A stretch of DNA of 11,458 nucleotides from JANXVY01 sp038329675 (GCA_038329675.1 JBBQNE010000103.1:1-11458); one strand, 5' to 3'; counted from the first letter of the stretch, positions 1 through 6,592 are shown. The notes: generated from the letters alone by a model not told the origin. Numbers and translations are program-made.

Positions 1-20
1 GTTGAATGGGCGGCCCCGGT

Positions 21-38
21 TGACGAGGGTTCTCGTCA
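21..38. other. Perfect hairpin overlapping the glycosyltransferase stop codon
   Basis: A perfect 7-bp inverted repeat, TGACGAG and CTCGTCA, is separated by the four bases GGTT. On the minus strand the right arm contains the TGA stop (36-38) of the glycosyltransferase gene. No T-run follows on the minus strand, so it is not a standard intrinsic terminator. It may stabilise the 3' end of the mRNA, attenuate read-through, or simply be chance. The inverted repeat is seen directly; its function is unknown. Confidence 0.4.
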
Positions 39-1154
39 TAGTCGCAACAGCTCCATCAGGGTGGCGTTGACGCGCTTGGCATCAAATCGGCGTTCAGCTT
101 TTGCCCGGCTCGCCCGTGCCAGATGCGGGATCATGTCGGGACGCTTTAGGAATGACTGCAGCGCAGCTGCGAGCGCCGTTGGATCAGCAGGCGCCACGAG
201 ACAGCCGTTGACTTTATCATCGACCGTATCTCTGCAACCTGGTGTGTCCGTGGTGACAATCGGTCGGCCCATCGCAAGGGCCTGCAGCACGGCAGACGGC
301 ATGCCTTCACCATCCGACAGATAGACGAACACGTGGCATTCAGCGATCGCGGCTCGGCTATCGTCGCCAACCTCGATCAGCTCCACGGTCTCGCGATGGG
401 ACGGTGTGATGGCGATAGTGTCAGCCCCCGCGTCACGGTCGAGCGCATACAAAAATCGAGCTGCGGGTGCGCGGGCTTTCAAGAGACGCGCAGCGGTCGC
501 GAATGTTTCGAGATGGCGAGCGCGATTGCGGTTTGCCATCATCAGGAACGTCAGTCCGGTTCCGAATGGTGGCAGCGGCGCGCTTGCATACCTGAGAAGG
601 TCAACGCCGGTCCCGGGTACGACGCAATAGGCCAGATCAGATGGCAACTGCCCGCGCGCCCGCAGGGCCTTGGGGTGGTCTTCGTTGCCGAAGACAGCAA
701 CATCGGCGAGTTCAAGCGCGCGTTTCAATTGCGCACTGTCATCGGTGCGCAGGTCGTCGATCAACGCAATCGAGCGTGGGATGCGGGCTTTTTTGGCCGC
801 CAGCAAGACCTCCGCCACGTTTGGCGCAGCGATTGCGATCAGCGCGTGCGGCGCAAGCTTCCTCAGTTTTGTGGCCAGCGCGCTGATACGGGCGCGGCCC
901 GGAAATAACTGAAACCCTTTCGGTATGGCTGGCAAGTTCTGCAGGGTCGCGCCAGCCGCTTCGAGCCTTTCCACGTCGCAGGGTTCAAACAGTCGCGCCA
1001 TGTACGTCACGCTGTGCTGCCCAGCGATCAGTGCTGAAGCGAGGCCAACGGTCGTTTGAACCGCGCTGGCCCCACTGGAAGAAACGACCGCGACGCGTCG
1101 GGCTGCACTGCGCACAGGCGTCGCGGTCCGGCTGGATTTCGTGGCGATCGTCAA
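36..1154 (-). CDS. Glycosyltransferase, GT4/GT-B type, surface polysaccharide synthesis
   Basis: This 372-residue protein looks like a GT-B glycosyltransferase of the GT4 (glycos_transf_1) group, which moves a sugar from a nucleotide donor onto a growing glycan in the cytoplasm. The N-terminal Rossmann half begins with RRVAVVSSSG (19-28). The linker VPGTGVDLLRY (179-189) resembles the VPNGVD segment of the family. The donor-binding half holds EGMPSAVLQALAMGRPIV (283-300), then TDTPG and a DKVNGCLV segment. The family motif is E-x7-E; here the second acid is Gln291 (E-x7-Q), and the usual GR-x-x-x-K-G phosphate-binding loop is degenerate (around 207-213). The start is TTG, overlapping the upstream dehydratase stop as TTGA, which suggests translational coupling. 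A GTG at 1115 (residue 14) is the alternative start and leaves the fold intact. Donor and acceptor cannot be told from sequence. Confidence 0.85.
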   Translation of the reverse strand: MTIATKSSRTATPVRSAARRVAVVSSSGASAVQTTVGLASALIAGQHSVTYMARLFEPCDVERLEAAGATLQNLPAIPKGFQLFPGRARISALATKLRKLAPHALIAIAAPNVAEVLLAAKKARIPRSIALIDDLRTDDSAQLKRALELADVAVFGNEDHPKALRARGQLPSDLAYCVVPGTGVDLLRYASAPLPPFGTGLTFLMMANRNRARHLETFATAARLLKARAPAARFLYALDRDAGADTIAITPSHRETVELIEVGDDSRAAIAECHVFVYLSDGEGMPSAVLQALAMGRPIVTTDTPGCRDTVDDKVNGCLVAPADPTALAAALQSFLKRPDMIPHLARASRAKAERRFDAKRVNATLMELLRL

Positions 1155-3133
1155 TGGAGCATCCGCGATGGGGCCGCAATCGAGGCAGGACCGCGGCGCG
1201 TTCGATCGGCGTTGGGCGTTGGAGCGTAGCCTTCAACCGTCCGGCTCAAGATCGCTTCGATCGCTGGAAGATCGCGAGCAGCCATGGCCTCTCGAAGCGT
1301 ATCGAATTCGCGGGCGAGTTCACGGATCGATAAGAACGGCTCGCCTGAGCGCATGATCCGGGGATGCTCGGTTGGCTCGGTGTTCGCCCCGATGAGCAAT
1401 TCTTCGTACAGCTTTTCACCTGGGCGCAAGCCGCAGTAGACGATTTCGATATCTCCATCGGGGTCGTCCTGACACCGCACATCAAGTCCGGTCAATCGCA
1501 CCATCAATCGGGCAAGATCATCGATTTTGACGGGTTCTCCCATTTCAAGGACGAACACCTCACCACCACGCGCCATGGCACCTGCTTGGATGACGAGGCC
1601 TGCTGCCTCGGGGATTGACATGAAGTAGCGCGTCACCTCCCGATGCGTGACCGTCAAGGGTCCGCCAGATTTGATTTGGCGACGGAATAGCGCCACGACC
1701 GATCCCGAACTGTCGAGAACATTACCAAACCGGACCATCGTGAACACTGTACGGCAGCCGGGTTCAGCGGCCAGTCCTTGCAGCACAAGTTCGGCAAGCC
1801 GTTTGCTGGCACCCATGATGTTGGTGGGCCGCACCGCCTTATCGGTTGACACCAAGACGAACCGTTCAACGCCAGCGGCGGCCGCGCACTTTGCAACAAT
1901 CGCTGTTCCAAACGTATTGTTATCAAGCCCGACAATGGCGTTCGTTTCGACGATCGGCACGTGCTTATAGGCAGCCGCGTGGAAGATCGTGTCGATGGCA
2001 TTTTTTGTGATCGTCTCCCGGACGAGCGGTTCATCAAGCACCGAGCCCAGCACGAGAATTATCTCCGGGCGCAGGCTGGTCGCTGGAAGCGATGCGGCGA
2101 TTTCGCAGGCCTGAAGGTTGATTTCATAAAGTGCGAATTCGCTGACATCGTTGAGAACGAGCTTTTCGGGACGCAGCAGAAGGATTTGGCGGACCAGTTC
2201 AGAGCCGATAGAGCCGCCAGCCCCGGTCACCAGGATCGACTTCCCGGTGATGCTGCGCGTCAGCAGCGCGATATCTGGTGGAACCGCCTCGCGGCCCAAC
2301 AAGTCGTCGACGCCAATTGGCTTAAGGTCGTCGATCGAGATATCGCCACGAGCCAAGTCTTCGAGTGCGGGTAGAACCTTCACAGCGACACGCGTGCCAC
2401 GAAGCTGCTCGAGAACTTCGCGCCGCTCACGACGGCGGCCAGACGGTAGCGCGATCAACACCTCTGAAACATTTCGCGCATCGATCAAGCTCTTGAGCTT
2501 GGGCGGATTGTAGACTTTGGTGCGCCCAACATACTGGCCCCATAGCGATCGATCGCTATCGATAAAGCCAACGACCCGGCGGTCGTCGACGCTCCGCACA
2601 GCTTGCAGCAGGCGGACGCCTTCTGGCCCGGCGCCGTAGATCACGACGTTCTTGGGCGCGATGGGATCAGACACATCGCGCGGCAACCGGATGCCTGAGT
2701 TCGTAAGGATCCAGCCAGCGGCATATCGGCTTGAAACGATGAAGACGACGCCGAGGATGGCATAGAGCGGCACGGTGCTCCGCGGGACGCGCAAGTTGCC
2801 CGACATGAACAGGACCAGGGCCCAAACCGTCGTCGACAACACGACACCAGCCGCAATTTGGCCGATGCCCCGGTTTCCGATGTAGCGCGTCACCAGCCGG
2901 TAAAGGCCAAGATAGGCAAACGTTACAACGGTGATGGGTGGTGCCAGGAGGGCAACGCCGAAGCTTGCCCAATTCATGTCGTCGAAACTCATCAACCGGA
3001 GCCACCACGCGGCGACCATGGCTAACGTCAACAACACGAGGTCGGCGCTGACGAGAACCGCGCGTTTGTAGAGGCGCGGAAGCTCCAGCAGCTGGCGGCA
3101 GACATCGGATGTGAAACTGAGCAGTGTCAACAC
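1151..3133 (-). CDS. Membrane nucleotide-sugar 4,6-dehydratase, WbpM/FlaA1/CapD family
   Basis: A 660-residue inner-membrane enzyme that by family converts a UDP-N-acetylhexosamine (typically UDP-GlcNAc) to a 4-keto-6-deoxy sugar for O-antigen, capsule or exopolysaccharide. About four membrane segments lie at residues 27-47, 57-77, 94-112 and 122-142. A first nucleotide-binding domain starts with VVIYGAGPEGVRLL (163-176). The catalytic CapD-type short-chain dehydrogenase domain runs from about 299 to 590: GAGGSIG (304-310), AAAYKHVP (386-393), VSTDKAVRPTNIMGASK (428-444). The catalytic Tyr is replaced by Met440 with Lys444 (S-M-K), as is usual in the large membrane WbpM-like members. CGLRPGEKLYEEL (567-579) is another family signature. 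The start is GTG at 3133, supported by GGTGGA six bases upstream. It sits 199 bases after purQ, with the glycosyltransferase coupled behind it. Length matches the family. Confidence 0.92.
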   Translation of the reverse strand: MLTLLSFTSDVCRQLLELPRLYKRAVLVSADLVLLTLAMVAAWWLRLMSFDDMNWASFGVALLAPPITVVTFAYLGLYRLVTRYIGNRGIGQIAAGVVLSTTVWALVLFMSGNLRVPRSTVPLYAILGVVFIVSSRYAAGWILTNSGIRLPRDVSDPIAPKNVVIYGAGPEGVRLLQAVRSVDDRRVVGFIDSDRSLWGQYVGRTKVYNPPKLKSLIDARNVSEVLIALPSGRRRERREVLEQLRGTRVAVKVLPALEDLARGDISIDDLKPIGVDDLLGREAVPPDIALLTRSITGKSILVTGAGGSIGSELVRQILLLRPEKLVLNDVSEFALYEINLQACEIAASLPATSLRPEIILVLGSVLDEPLVRETITKNAIDTIFHAAAYKHVPIVETNAIVGLDNNTFGTAIVAKCAAAAGVERFVLVSTDKAVRPTNIMGASKRLAELVLQGLAAEPGCRTVFTMVRFGNVLDSSGSVVALFRRQIKSGGPLTVTHREVTRYFMSIPEAAGLVIQAGAMARGGEVFVLEMGEPVKIDDLARLMVRLTGLDVRCQDDPDGDIEIVYCGLRPGEKLYEELLIGANTEPTEHPRIMRSGEPFLSIRELAREFDTLREAMAARDLPAIEAILSRTVEGYAPTPNADRTRRGPASIAAPSRMLH

Positions 3134-3139
3134 GGCCGA

Positions 3140-3145
3140 TCCACC
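3140..3145 (-). promoter_or_regulatory. Ribosome binding site deciding the GTG start of the dehydratase gene
   Basis: On the minus strand GGTGGA lies six bases before the GTG at 3133. There is no ATG nearby that would keep the first membrane segment intact, so this Shine-Dalgarno-like element supports the GTG start. Confidence 0.5.
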
Positions 3146-3287
3146 AATCTGAGGCTAAGGACGCCCGTTGTGCAGCCAAGCACGAGCGGCGCCGACCGTG
3201 ATAGCTCAAGCAGCTTGCACCGGTGTCGCATGCAAACACAACGCCGAGTGTTGTTCGCCGATCAAATTGCCAACGGTTCAGGATAAC

Positions 3288-3342
3288 TCAGGCCATGATA
3301 CCTCAGGCCATGATACCTCAAGCCGTGATACCTCAGGCCATG
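3288..3342. repeat. 15-bp tandem repeat carrying the purQ stop codon
   Basis: Units start at 3288, 3303, 3318 and 3333 on the plus strand. The first two are identical (TCAGGCCATGATACC), the third differs at two bases, and the fourth is partial (its first ten bases match). The last plus-strand unit is the end of purQ: on the minus strand it reads ATG GCC TGA. Because the unit is five codons long, each copy repeats the TGA in the purQ frame, so four in-frame stops lie 15 bases apart. This looks like slippage duplication of the gene's 3' end. No hairpin with a T-run is evident. Confidence 0.85.
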
Positions 3343-4028
3343 GCGAGTTTCCCGATGAGGCTTCGAAAGACGCCAGCGCCGTCGTCGCCGCCGAGTGCCG
3401 GGTCATAGAGCCGCTCTGGATGTGGCATCATCGCAACAACGCGCCGCTTTGCATCGCAAATGCCAGCGATGTTGGCTAACGCTCCATTCGGGTTGGCGGC
3501 GGCCGTCGCTGCTCCTGCGCTGTCGCAATAGCGGAACACGACCCGCCCCTCGCCTTCTAAGCGGGCCATTGTGTCCGCATCGGTGACATAGTTGCCCTCC
3601 GCATGCGCAATCGGCACTCGGATAACCGCACCAACTGTGTAGGCCGATGTGAACGGCGTATTGGTCTGTTCAACCTTGATATGAACATCCCGGCAGATGA
3701 ACCGCAGGCTCGCGTTGCGCCGCAACACGCCCGGCAGCAGGCCTGCTTCCGTCAAAATTTGGAAGCCGTTGCAAATTCCAAGGACGGGCGTTCCGCCAGC
3801 AGCTTTGATTTTGACATCGCGCATAATTGCGCTGTGGGCCGCCATCGCCCCGCAACGCAGGTAATCGCCGTATGAGAAGCCGCCCGGCACGATGATGACA
3901 TCGGAGGCTGGCACCGCGCTGTCTTGGTGCCAGACCATCGTCACCTTGGCGCCGCAAACGCGTTCCAGCGCAACTTTTGCATCGCGGTCGCAGTTTGAGC
4001 CGGGGAACACGATCACAGAGGCGCGCAT
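3333..4028 (-). CDS. purQ: Phosphoribosylformylglycinamidine synthase, glutaminase subunit PurQ
   Basis: A 231-residue cytoplasmic class I glutamine amidotransferase. It releases ammonia from glutamine and, with PurS and PurL, converts FGAR to FGAM in de novo purine synthesis. The N-terminus MRASVIVFPGSNCDRD is typical of small PurQ. VPGGFSYGDYLRCGAMA (48-64) is conserved; GICNGFQIL (84-92) holds the nucleophile Cys86, and PHPER (202-206) holds His203 and Glu205 of the triad. The length is normal for the PurSQL-type subunit. The chosen ATG at 4028 matches the family N-terminus; an in-frame ATG at 4088 would add 20 unrelated residues. The Shine-Dalgarno signal is weak. It lies 125 bases after the secreted-protein gene, and purL does not follow. 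The 3' end is embedded in the 15-bp repeat. Confidence 0.96.
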   Translation of the reverse strand: MRASVIVFPGSNCDRDAKVALERVCGAKVTMVWHQDSAVPASDVIIVPGGFSYGDYLRCGAMAAHSAIMRDVKIKAAGGTPVLGICNGFQILTEAGLLPGVLRRNASLRFICRDVHIKVEQTNTPFTSAYTVGAVIRVPIAHAEGNYVTDADTMARLEGEGRVVFRYCDSAGAATAAANPNGALANIAGICDAKRRVVAMMPHPERLYDPALGGDDGAGVFRSLIGKLAMA

Positions 4029-4153
4029 GGGGAGGGTCCAGGCTAAGGAGGGCCGCAACGTCGCCGAGCCGACGTGATCGCGGCCCAACCGACGGATTGA
4101 CGGTGAGGGTATGACGGGGCCGATGTCTGAAGTCTATCGGGGAACGGCCATGG

Positions 4154-4678
4154 TCATGGCGCCAGCTCGCAGTCGCCCTGTTCGAGCGACGCGATCTGTT
4201 GATCAAGAAACGTCGACGCCTTGAGCTTTCCGGTCGCCGCGTTGACGACCGCCACCGTCAAGAGCTCGCCTGGGGCGACCTGGTCGATCGCTGTCCGGCG
4301 CGGCACCCACAACTCGAAGGCGGTTCCATCGGTGGTGGTGAACATCGGACAGCCGTCTTTGCAGGCCTCGCGGTGCCGTTCAGCGATCGAGCCGAGATGG
4401 GTCGTGTCGCGCTCCACCGGTTGCCAGATGCCCGCAGCTCCGTCCTTAAGCGTGCCGCTAGCGTCGAGCTTGACGCGAAACTTACCCGCCGTCACCCGCG
4501 CTTCGGGTGCCACCTGCGTCGCCTGCGTTTGACACACGAGTTCCAACGGTTTGGCAGGATCGAGTTTGAGCGGCTCGGCCGAAGTTCGTGCAACTGATGC
4601 AAGCAGCACGACGAATAGGAAGCCCGGCAGCGCAACAACAACTGGCAACGCGCGGTTGCCGAAGGCGGAACGGTCCAT
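4154..4678 (-). CDS. Small secreted protein of unknown function with four cysteines, inside the purine block
   Basis: I do not recognise the family. The 174-residue product has a basic N-terminus, a hydrophobic stretch at about 11-30 (LPVVVALPGFLFVVLLASVA) and a plausible signal peptidase I site after ARTSA (about residue 34), so it is probably periplasmic or exported. The mature part is polar and rich in beta-type alternation, with Cys49, Cys106, Cys110 and Cys170, an even number that could form two disulfides. Cys106 and Cys110 sit in the short CKDGC segment. The ATG start is nine bases after the purS stop, and purQ follows 125 bases downstream on the same strand, so it is likely co-transcribed with purine genes although its product should leave the cytoplasm. 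A single uncleaved membrane anchor is the alternative. No enzymatic motif is visible. Confidence 0.8.
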   Translation of the reverse strand: MDRSAFGNRALPVVVALPGFLFVVLLASVARTSAEPLKLDPAKPLELVCQTQATQVAPEARVTAGKFRVKLDASGTLKDGAAGIWQPVERDTTHLGSIAERHREACKDGCPMFTTTDGTAFELWVPRRTAIDQVAPGELLTVAVVNAATGKLKASTFLDQQIASLEQGDCELAP

Positions 4679-4687
4679 GGGGCGCTG

Positions 4688-4930
4688 CTATTTCGCCAGT
4701 TCGTAGGTGTAGTTTTCGATCACGGTGTTAGCCAACAGCTCCTTGCACATCCGCTCGATGGCGACTTTTGCCCCAGCCTCATCCATGCCCGCAAGGTCAA
4801 CCTCAATGTATTTGCCCTGCCGCACGTCTTGGATGCCGGAAAATCCGAGCGAGCCGAGCGCTGACTGAATGGCTTTTCCCTGCGGGTCGAGGACACCGGT
4901 CTTGAGCGTGATTTTAATACGAGCTTTCAT
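4688..4930 (-). CDS. purS: Phosphoribosylformylglycinamidine synthase subunit PurS
   Basis: An 80-residue protein matching PurS, the small subunit that bridges PurQ and PurL in the FGAM synthase complex. Diagnostic segments are the N-terminal MKARIKITLKTGVLDPQG (1-18), with the conserved LDPQG turn, then IQSALGSLGF (21-30), DVRQGKYIEVDL (35-46) and the C-terminal LLANTVIENYTYEL (65-78). Length is normal (about 80). The ATG at 4930 is preferred over an in-frame ATG five codons upstream at 4945, because family members begin at MKA. It follows purC after a 184-base gap and is followed nine bases later by the secreted-protein gene. Confidence 0.96.
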   Translation of the reverse strand: MKARIKITLKTGVLDPQGKAIQSALGSLGFSGIQDVRQGKYIEVDLAGMDEAGAKVAIERMCKELLANTVIENYTYELAK

Positions 4931-5114
4931 GGGTCCAGCATACAACGTGAGGAGTGGGAGTTGGAGCTGCGCGATGAACCGTGACGCAGACGCCGCTAGC
5001 CGACGACAAATGACCCAAGTCGGCGATCAAGCCACCGGCCGCGCAAGCCACTGACCAACACCGGTAGGTGGCCAACAGCGCAAGCCGCTCGCCACCCTGC
5101 TCGGAACGCTGCGG
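4931..5114. other. purC-purS gap, 184 bases without a gene
   Basis: No coding region is supported here. There is one imperfectly placed inverted repeat (GCCGAC at 4999-5004, GTCGGC at 5019-5024) with a 14-base loop and no T-run, so neither a terminator nor an operator can be claimed. The gap is wide for an operon and could hold an internal promoter for purS. Confidence 0.4.
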
Positions 5115-5912
5115 CTAATTCGGCTTCGTGCCAGCCGGAGGGGTGGTGGCGACGAGTACCGGGCCAGTGCCCTTGGGTGGGCGGTTTTCAGTGAGGACGC
5201 CCAAGCGCCGCGCCACCTCCTGGTAGGCTTCAAGCAAACCGCCCAGATCGCGGCGGAAGCGATCCTTATCGAGTTTTTCGTTGCTGTTGATATCCCAGAG
5301 GCGGCAGCAGTCGGGGCTGATCTCGTCGGCAAGAACAATGCGCATTTGCATGTCCTGGTCGTACAGGCGGCCGAACTCGATCTTAAAGTCGACGAGCCTG
5401 ATCCCGATGCCGAGGAATAGCCCAACGAGGAAGTCGTTGATCCGCAGCGCCATCTGCATGATCTCGTCGATCTCTTGTGGCGTTGCCCATCCGAACGCGG
5501 TGATGTGCTCCTCCGATACCATCGGGTCGCCGAGCGCATCGGCCTTGTAATAGAACTCGATGATCGATCGCGGCAGCTGCATGCCTTCTTCGAGCCCGAG
5601 GCGTGTCGCCAACGAGCCAGCCGCAACGTTGCGGATCACCACTTCGAGTGGGATGATCTCGACCTCGCGCACGAGCTGCTCGCGCATGTTGAGCCGACGC
5701 ATGAAATGCGTTGGAACGCCGATTTCGCCGAGCCGAAGAAAAACGTACTCCGAGATGCGGTTGTTCAAAACGCCTTTGCCGTCGATCACCGCTCGTTTTT
5801 GAGCGTTGAAGGCCGTTGCGTCGTCTTTAAAGTGTTGGATCAAGGTTCCAGGTTCGGGGCCCTCGTAGAGCACCTTGGCCTTGCCTTCATAGATGCGGCG
5901 GCGCCTGGTCAT
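5115..5912 (-). CDS. purC: SAICAR synthase PurC
   Basis: A 265-residue cytoplasmic ATP-dependent ligase that joins CAIR and aspartate to give SAICAR in purine synthesis. Family signatures are clear: RIYEGKAKVLYEG (6-18), KDDATAFNAQKR (29-40), IPLEVVIRNVAAGS (87-100), LVDFKIEFG (173-181) and LADEISPDCCRLWD (194-207). It is slightly longer than the usual 235-255 residues because of a Pro/Thr/Gly-rich C-terminal tail (about 244-265). The start at 5912 is chosen over an ATG at 5918 because AAAGGA sits seven bases before the former and only one before the latter. A longer reading to 6095 gives a His/Arg-rich, non-conserved N-terminus and is rejected. It is the first gene of the minus-strand purine block and faces the zeta gene divergently. 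A 13-bp tandem repeat begins 31 bases upstream of its start. Confidence 0.97.
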   Translation of the reverse strand: MTRRRRIYEGKAKVLYEGPEPGTLIQHFKDDATAFNAQKRAVIDGKGVLNNRISEYVFLRLGEIGVPTHFMRRLNMREQLVREVEIIPLEVVIRNVAAGSLATRLGLEEGMQLPRSIIEFYYKADALGDPMVSEEHITAFGWATPQEIDEIMQMALRINDFLVGLFLGIGIRLVDFKIEFGRLYDQDMQMRIVLADEISPDCCRLWDINSNEKLDKDRFRRDLGGLLEAYQEVARRLGVLTENRPPKGTGPVLVATTPPAGTKPN

Positions 5913-5919
5913 TCCCATG

Positions 5920-5925
5920 TCCTTT
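5920..5925 (-). promoter_or_regulatory. Ribosome binding site deciding the purC start
   Basis: On the minus strand AAAGGA is seven bases before the ATG at 5912, ideal spacing, but one base before the in-frame ATG at 5918. This fixes the start at MTRRRRIYEG. Confidence 0.65.
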
Positions 5926-5942
5926 GACGACTGCGACGTGTG

Positions 5943-5990
5943 GTGTTCGCGATGAGTGTTCGTGATGAGTGTTCGGTGCGAGTGTTCGAC
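5943..5990. repeat. 13-bp tandem repeat upstream of purC
   Basis: Three full units and a partial fourth start at 5943, 5956, 5969 and 5982: GTGTTCGCGATGA, GTGTTCGTGATGA, GTGTTCGGTGCGA and GTGTTCGAC. The invariant core is GTGTTCG, which reads CGAACAC on the purC strand. The array ends 31 bases before the purC start codon, where a promoter or 5' leader is expected. The period of 13 bp is not a whole helical turn. It could be a clustered operator or a neutral microsatellite-like duplication. Confidence 0.8.
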
Positions 5991-6256
5991 GTTTTCACAG
6001 TCTGAACCGAGTCGGCAGCTTACACGGCGGTCTCTGTGATGGTGGTAGCGGTGATGGCGGTGTCCTTGACAGTGCGGGCCGTGGGCGCGATGCACCGCTC
6101 AGCGTTTCAAACTTTCTCAACTTGGAGACTAGCGGAAGCCGGTCCCAGAAACAATGTCATGGGTGCGGGAAGCTCAAATATCGCAAATCGAGCCAAGTAC
6201 GGCCCTTGCAATCAAAAGTTGCCAACTTACCGCAATAATCGCGGGCACATTCCACC

Positions 6257-6260
6257 GGAG
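6257..6260 (+). promoter_or_regulatory. Ribosome binding site of the zeta-subunit gene
   Basis: GGAG lies eight bases before the ATG at 6269, one of the clearest Shine-Dalgarno matches in the window, and it supports this start. Confidence 0.6.
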
Positions 6261-6268
6261 ATAGCGAA

Positions 6269-6592
6269 ATGACAGGCATTCAGAATCGGCAGAAGGCATT
6301 TGAGGACAAGTTCGCCCGTGATGCGGACCTGAAATTTAAAGCCGAATCGCGACGCAACAAGCTGCTAGCCCAATGGGCCGGGGCGAAAATGGGCGTCGCC
6401 GGTGACGCGATGGACGCCTATATTAAGGAAGTCCGTAAAGCTGACCTCGCGGCCGCTGGCGACGACGACGTGTTTCAAAAGGTTAAAGCTGATTTTGCCG
6501 CGAAGGGCACGGTGGTGAGTGATGCGGAACTTCGCAAGCAGATCGACGAATTTTTAGCCGAAGCCGTCCGCCAAATCGAAGCAGGCGAGTGA
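6269..6592 (+). CDS. F1F0-ATPase inhibitor zeta subunit (DUF1476 family)
   Basis: A 107-residue, mostly helical protein matching the alphaproteobacterial zeta subunit first described in Paracoccus denitrificans. There its N-terminus inserts into F1 and blocks ATP hydrolysis, a role like mitochondrial IF1. Characteristic segments are RQKAFEDKFARDADLKFKAE (7-26), RRNKLLAQWAGAKMG (28-42), the acidic DDDVFQKVKADF (65-76) and ELRKQIDEFLAEA (87-99). Length is normal for the family, and the family is essentially alphaproteobacterial. It has a GGAG ribosome binding site at good spacing. It is divergent from purC, and its stop overlaps the GTG start of rlmE by the sequence GTGA, so the two are probably co-translated. 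Family assignment is secure; the inhibitory role is inferred from the Paracoccus protein. Confidence 0.93.
   Translation: MTGIQNRQKAFEDKFARDADLKFKAESRRNKLLAQWAGAKMGVAGDAMDAYIKEVRKADLAAAGDDDVFQKVKADFAAKGTVVSDAELRKQIDEFLAEAVRQIEAGE

Larger units (their letters stand above)
5913..6268. other. Divergent intergenic region between purC and the zeta-subunit gene
   Basis: These 356 bases should hold the promoters of both transcription units. Visible contents are the purC ribosome binding site, the 13-bp tandem repeat at 5943-5990, a GGTGATGG-type short repeat patch around 6035-6060, a more AT-rich stretch at about 6170-6240, and a small palindrome AAGTT-gcc-AACTT at 6216-6228 near the zeta gene. No -35/-10 pair matches consensus well enough to call. 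No riboswitch or RNA gene is recognised. Two plus-strand open frames here (5969-6238 and 6036-6272) look non-coding. Confidence 0.5.

Noticed and set aside
3151..4049. AGGCTAAGGA shared upstream of the dehydratase and purQ
   Set aside because: A 10-base match between two sites is expected many times by chance in 11 kb; no further similarity flanks it.
5027..5626. 199-residue minus-strand open frame
   Set aside because: It is a frame-shifted shadow of purC with Arg/Ser-rich composition.
5943..5990. Alphaproteobacterial LexA box (GTTC-N7-GTTC)
   Set aside because: The GTTC cores here are separated by nine bases, not seven, and purC is not an SOS gene.
5943..5990. Bacillus-type PurBox pair
   Set aside because: The CGAAC cores are direct repeats 13 bp apart, not an inverted pair with 16-17 bp spacing, and that PurR is not known in this lineage. 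Kept only as a loose resemblance.
5943..5990. CRISPR array
   Set aside because: The repeat units here, at 3288-3342 and at 11378-11443 are 13-15 bp, contiguous and without spacers; no cas gene is present.
5913..6095. 61-residue His/Arg-rich N-terminal extension of PurC
   Set aside because: It is not conserved in the family, runs through the tandem repeat, and a well-placed AAAGGA marks the start at 5912.
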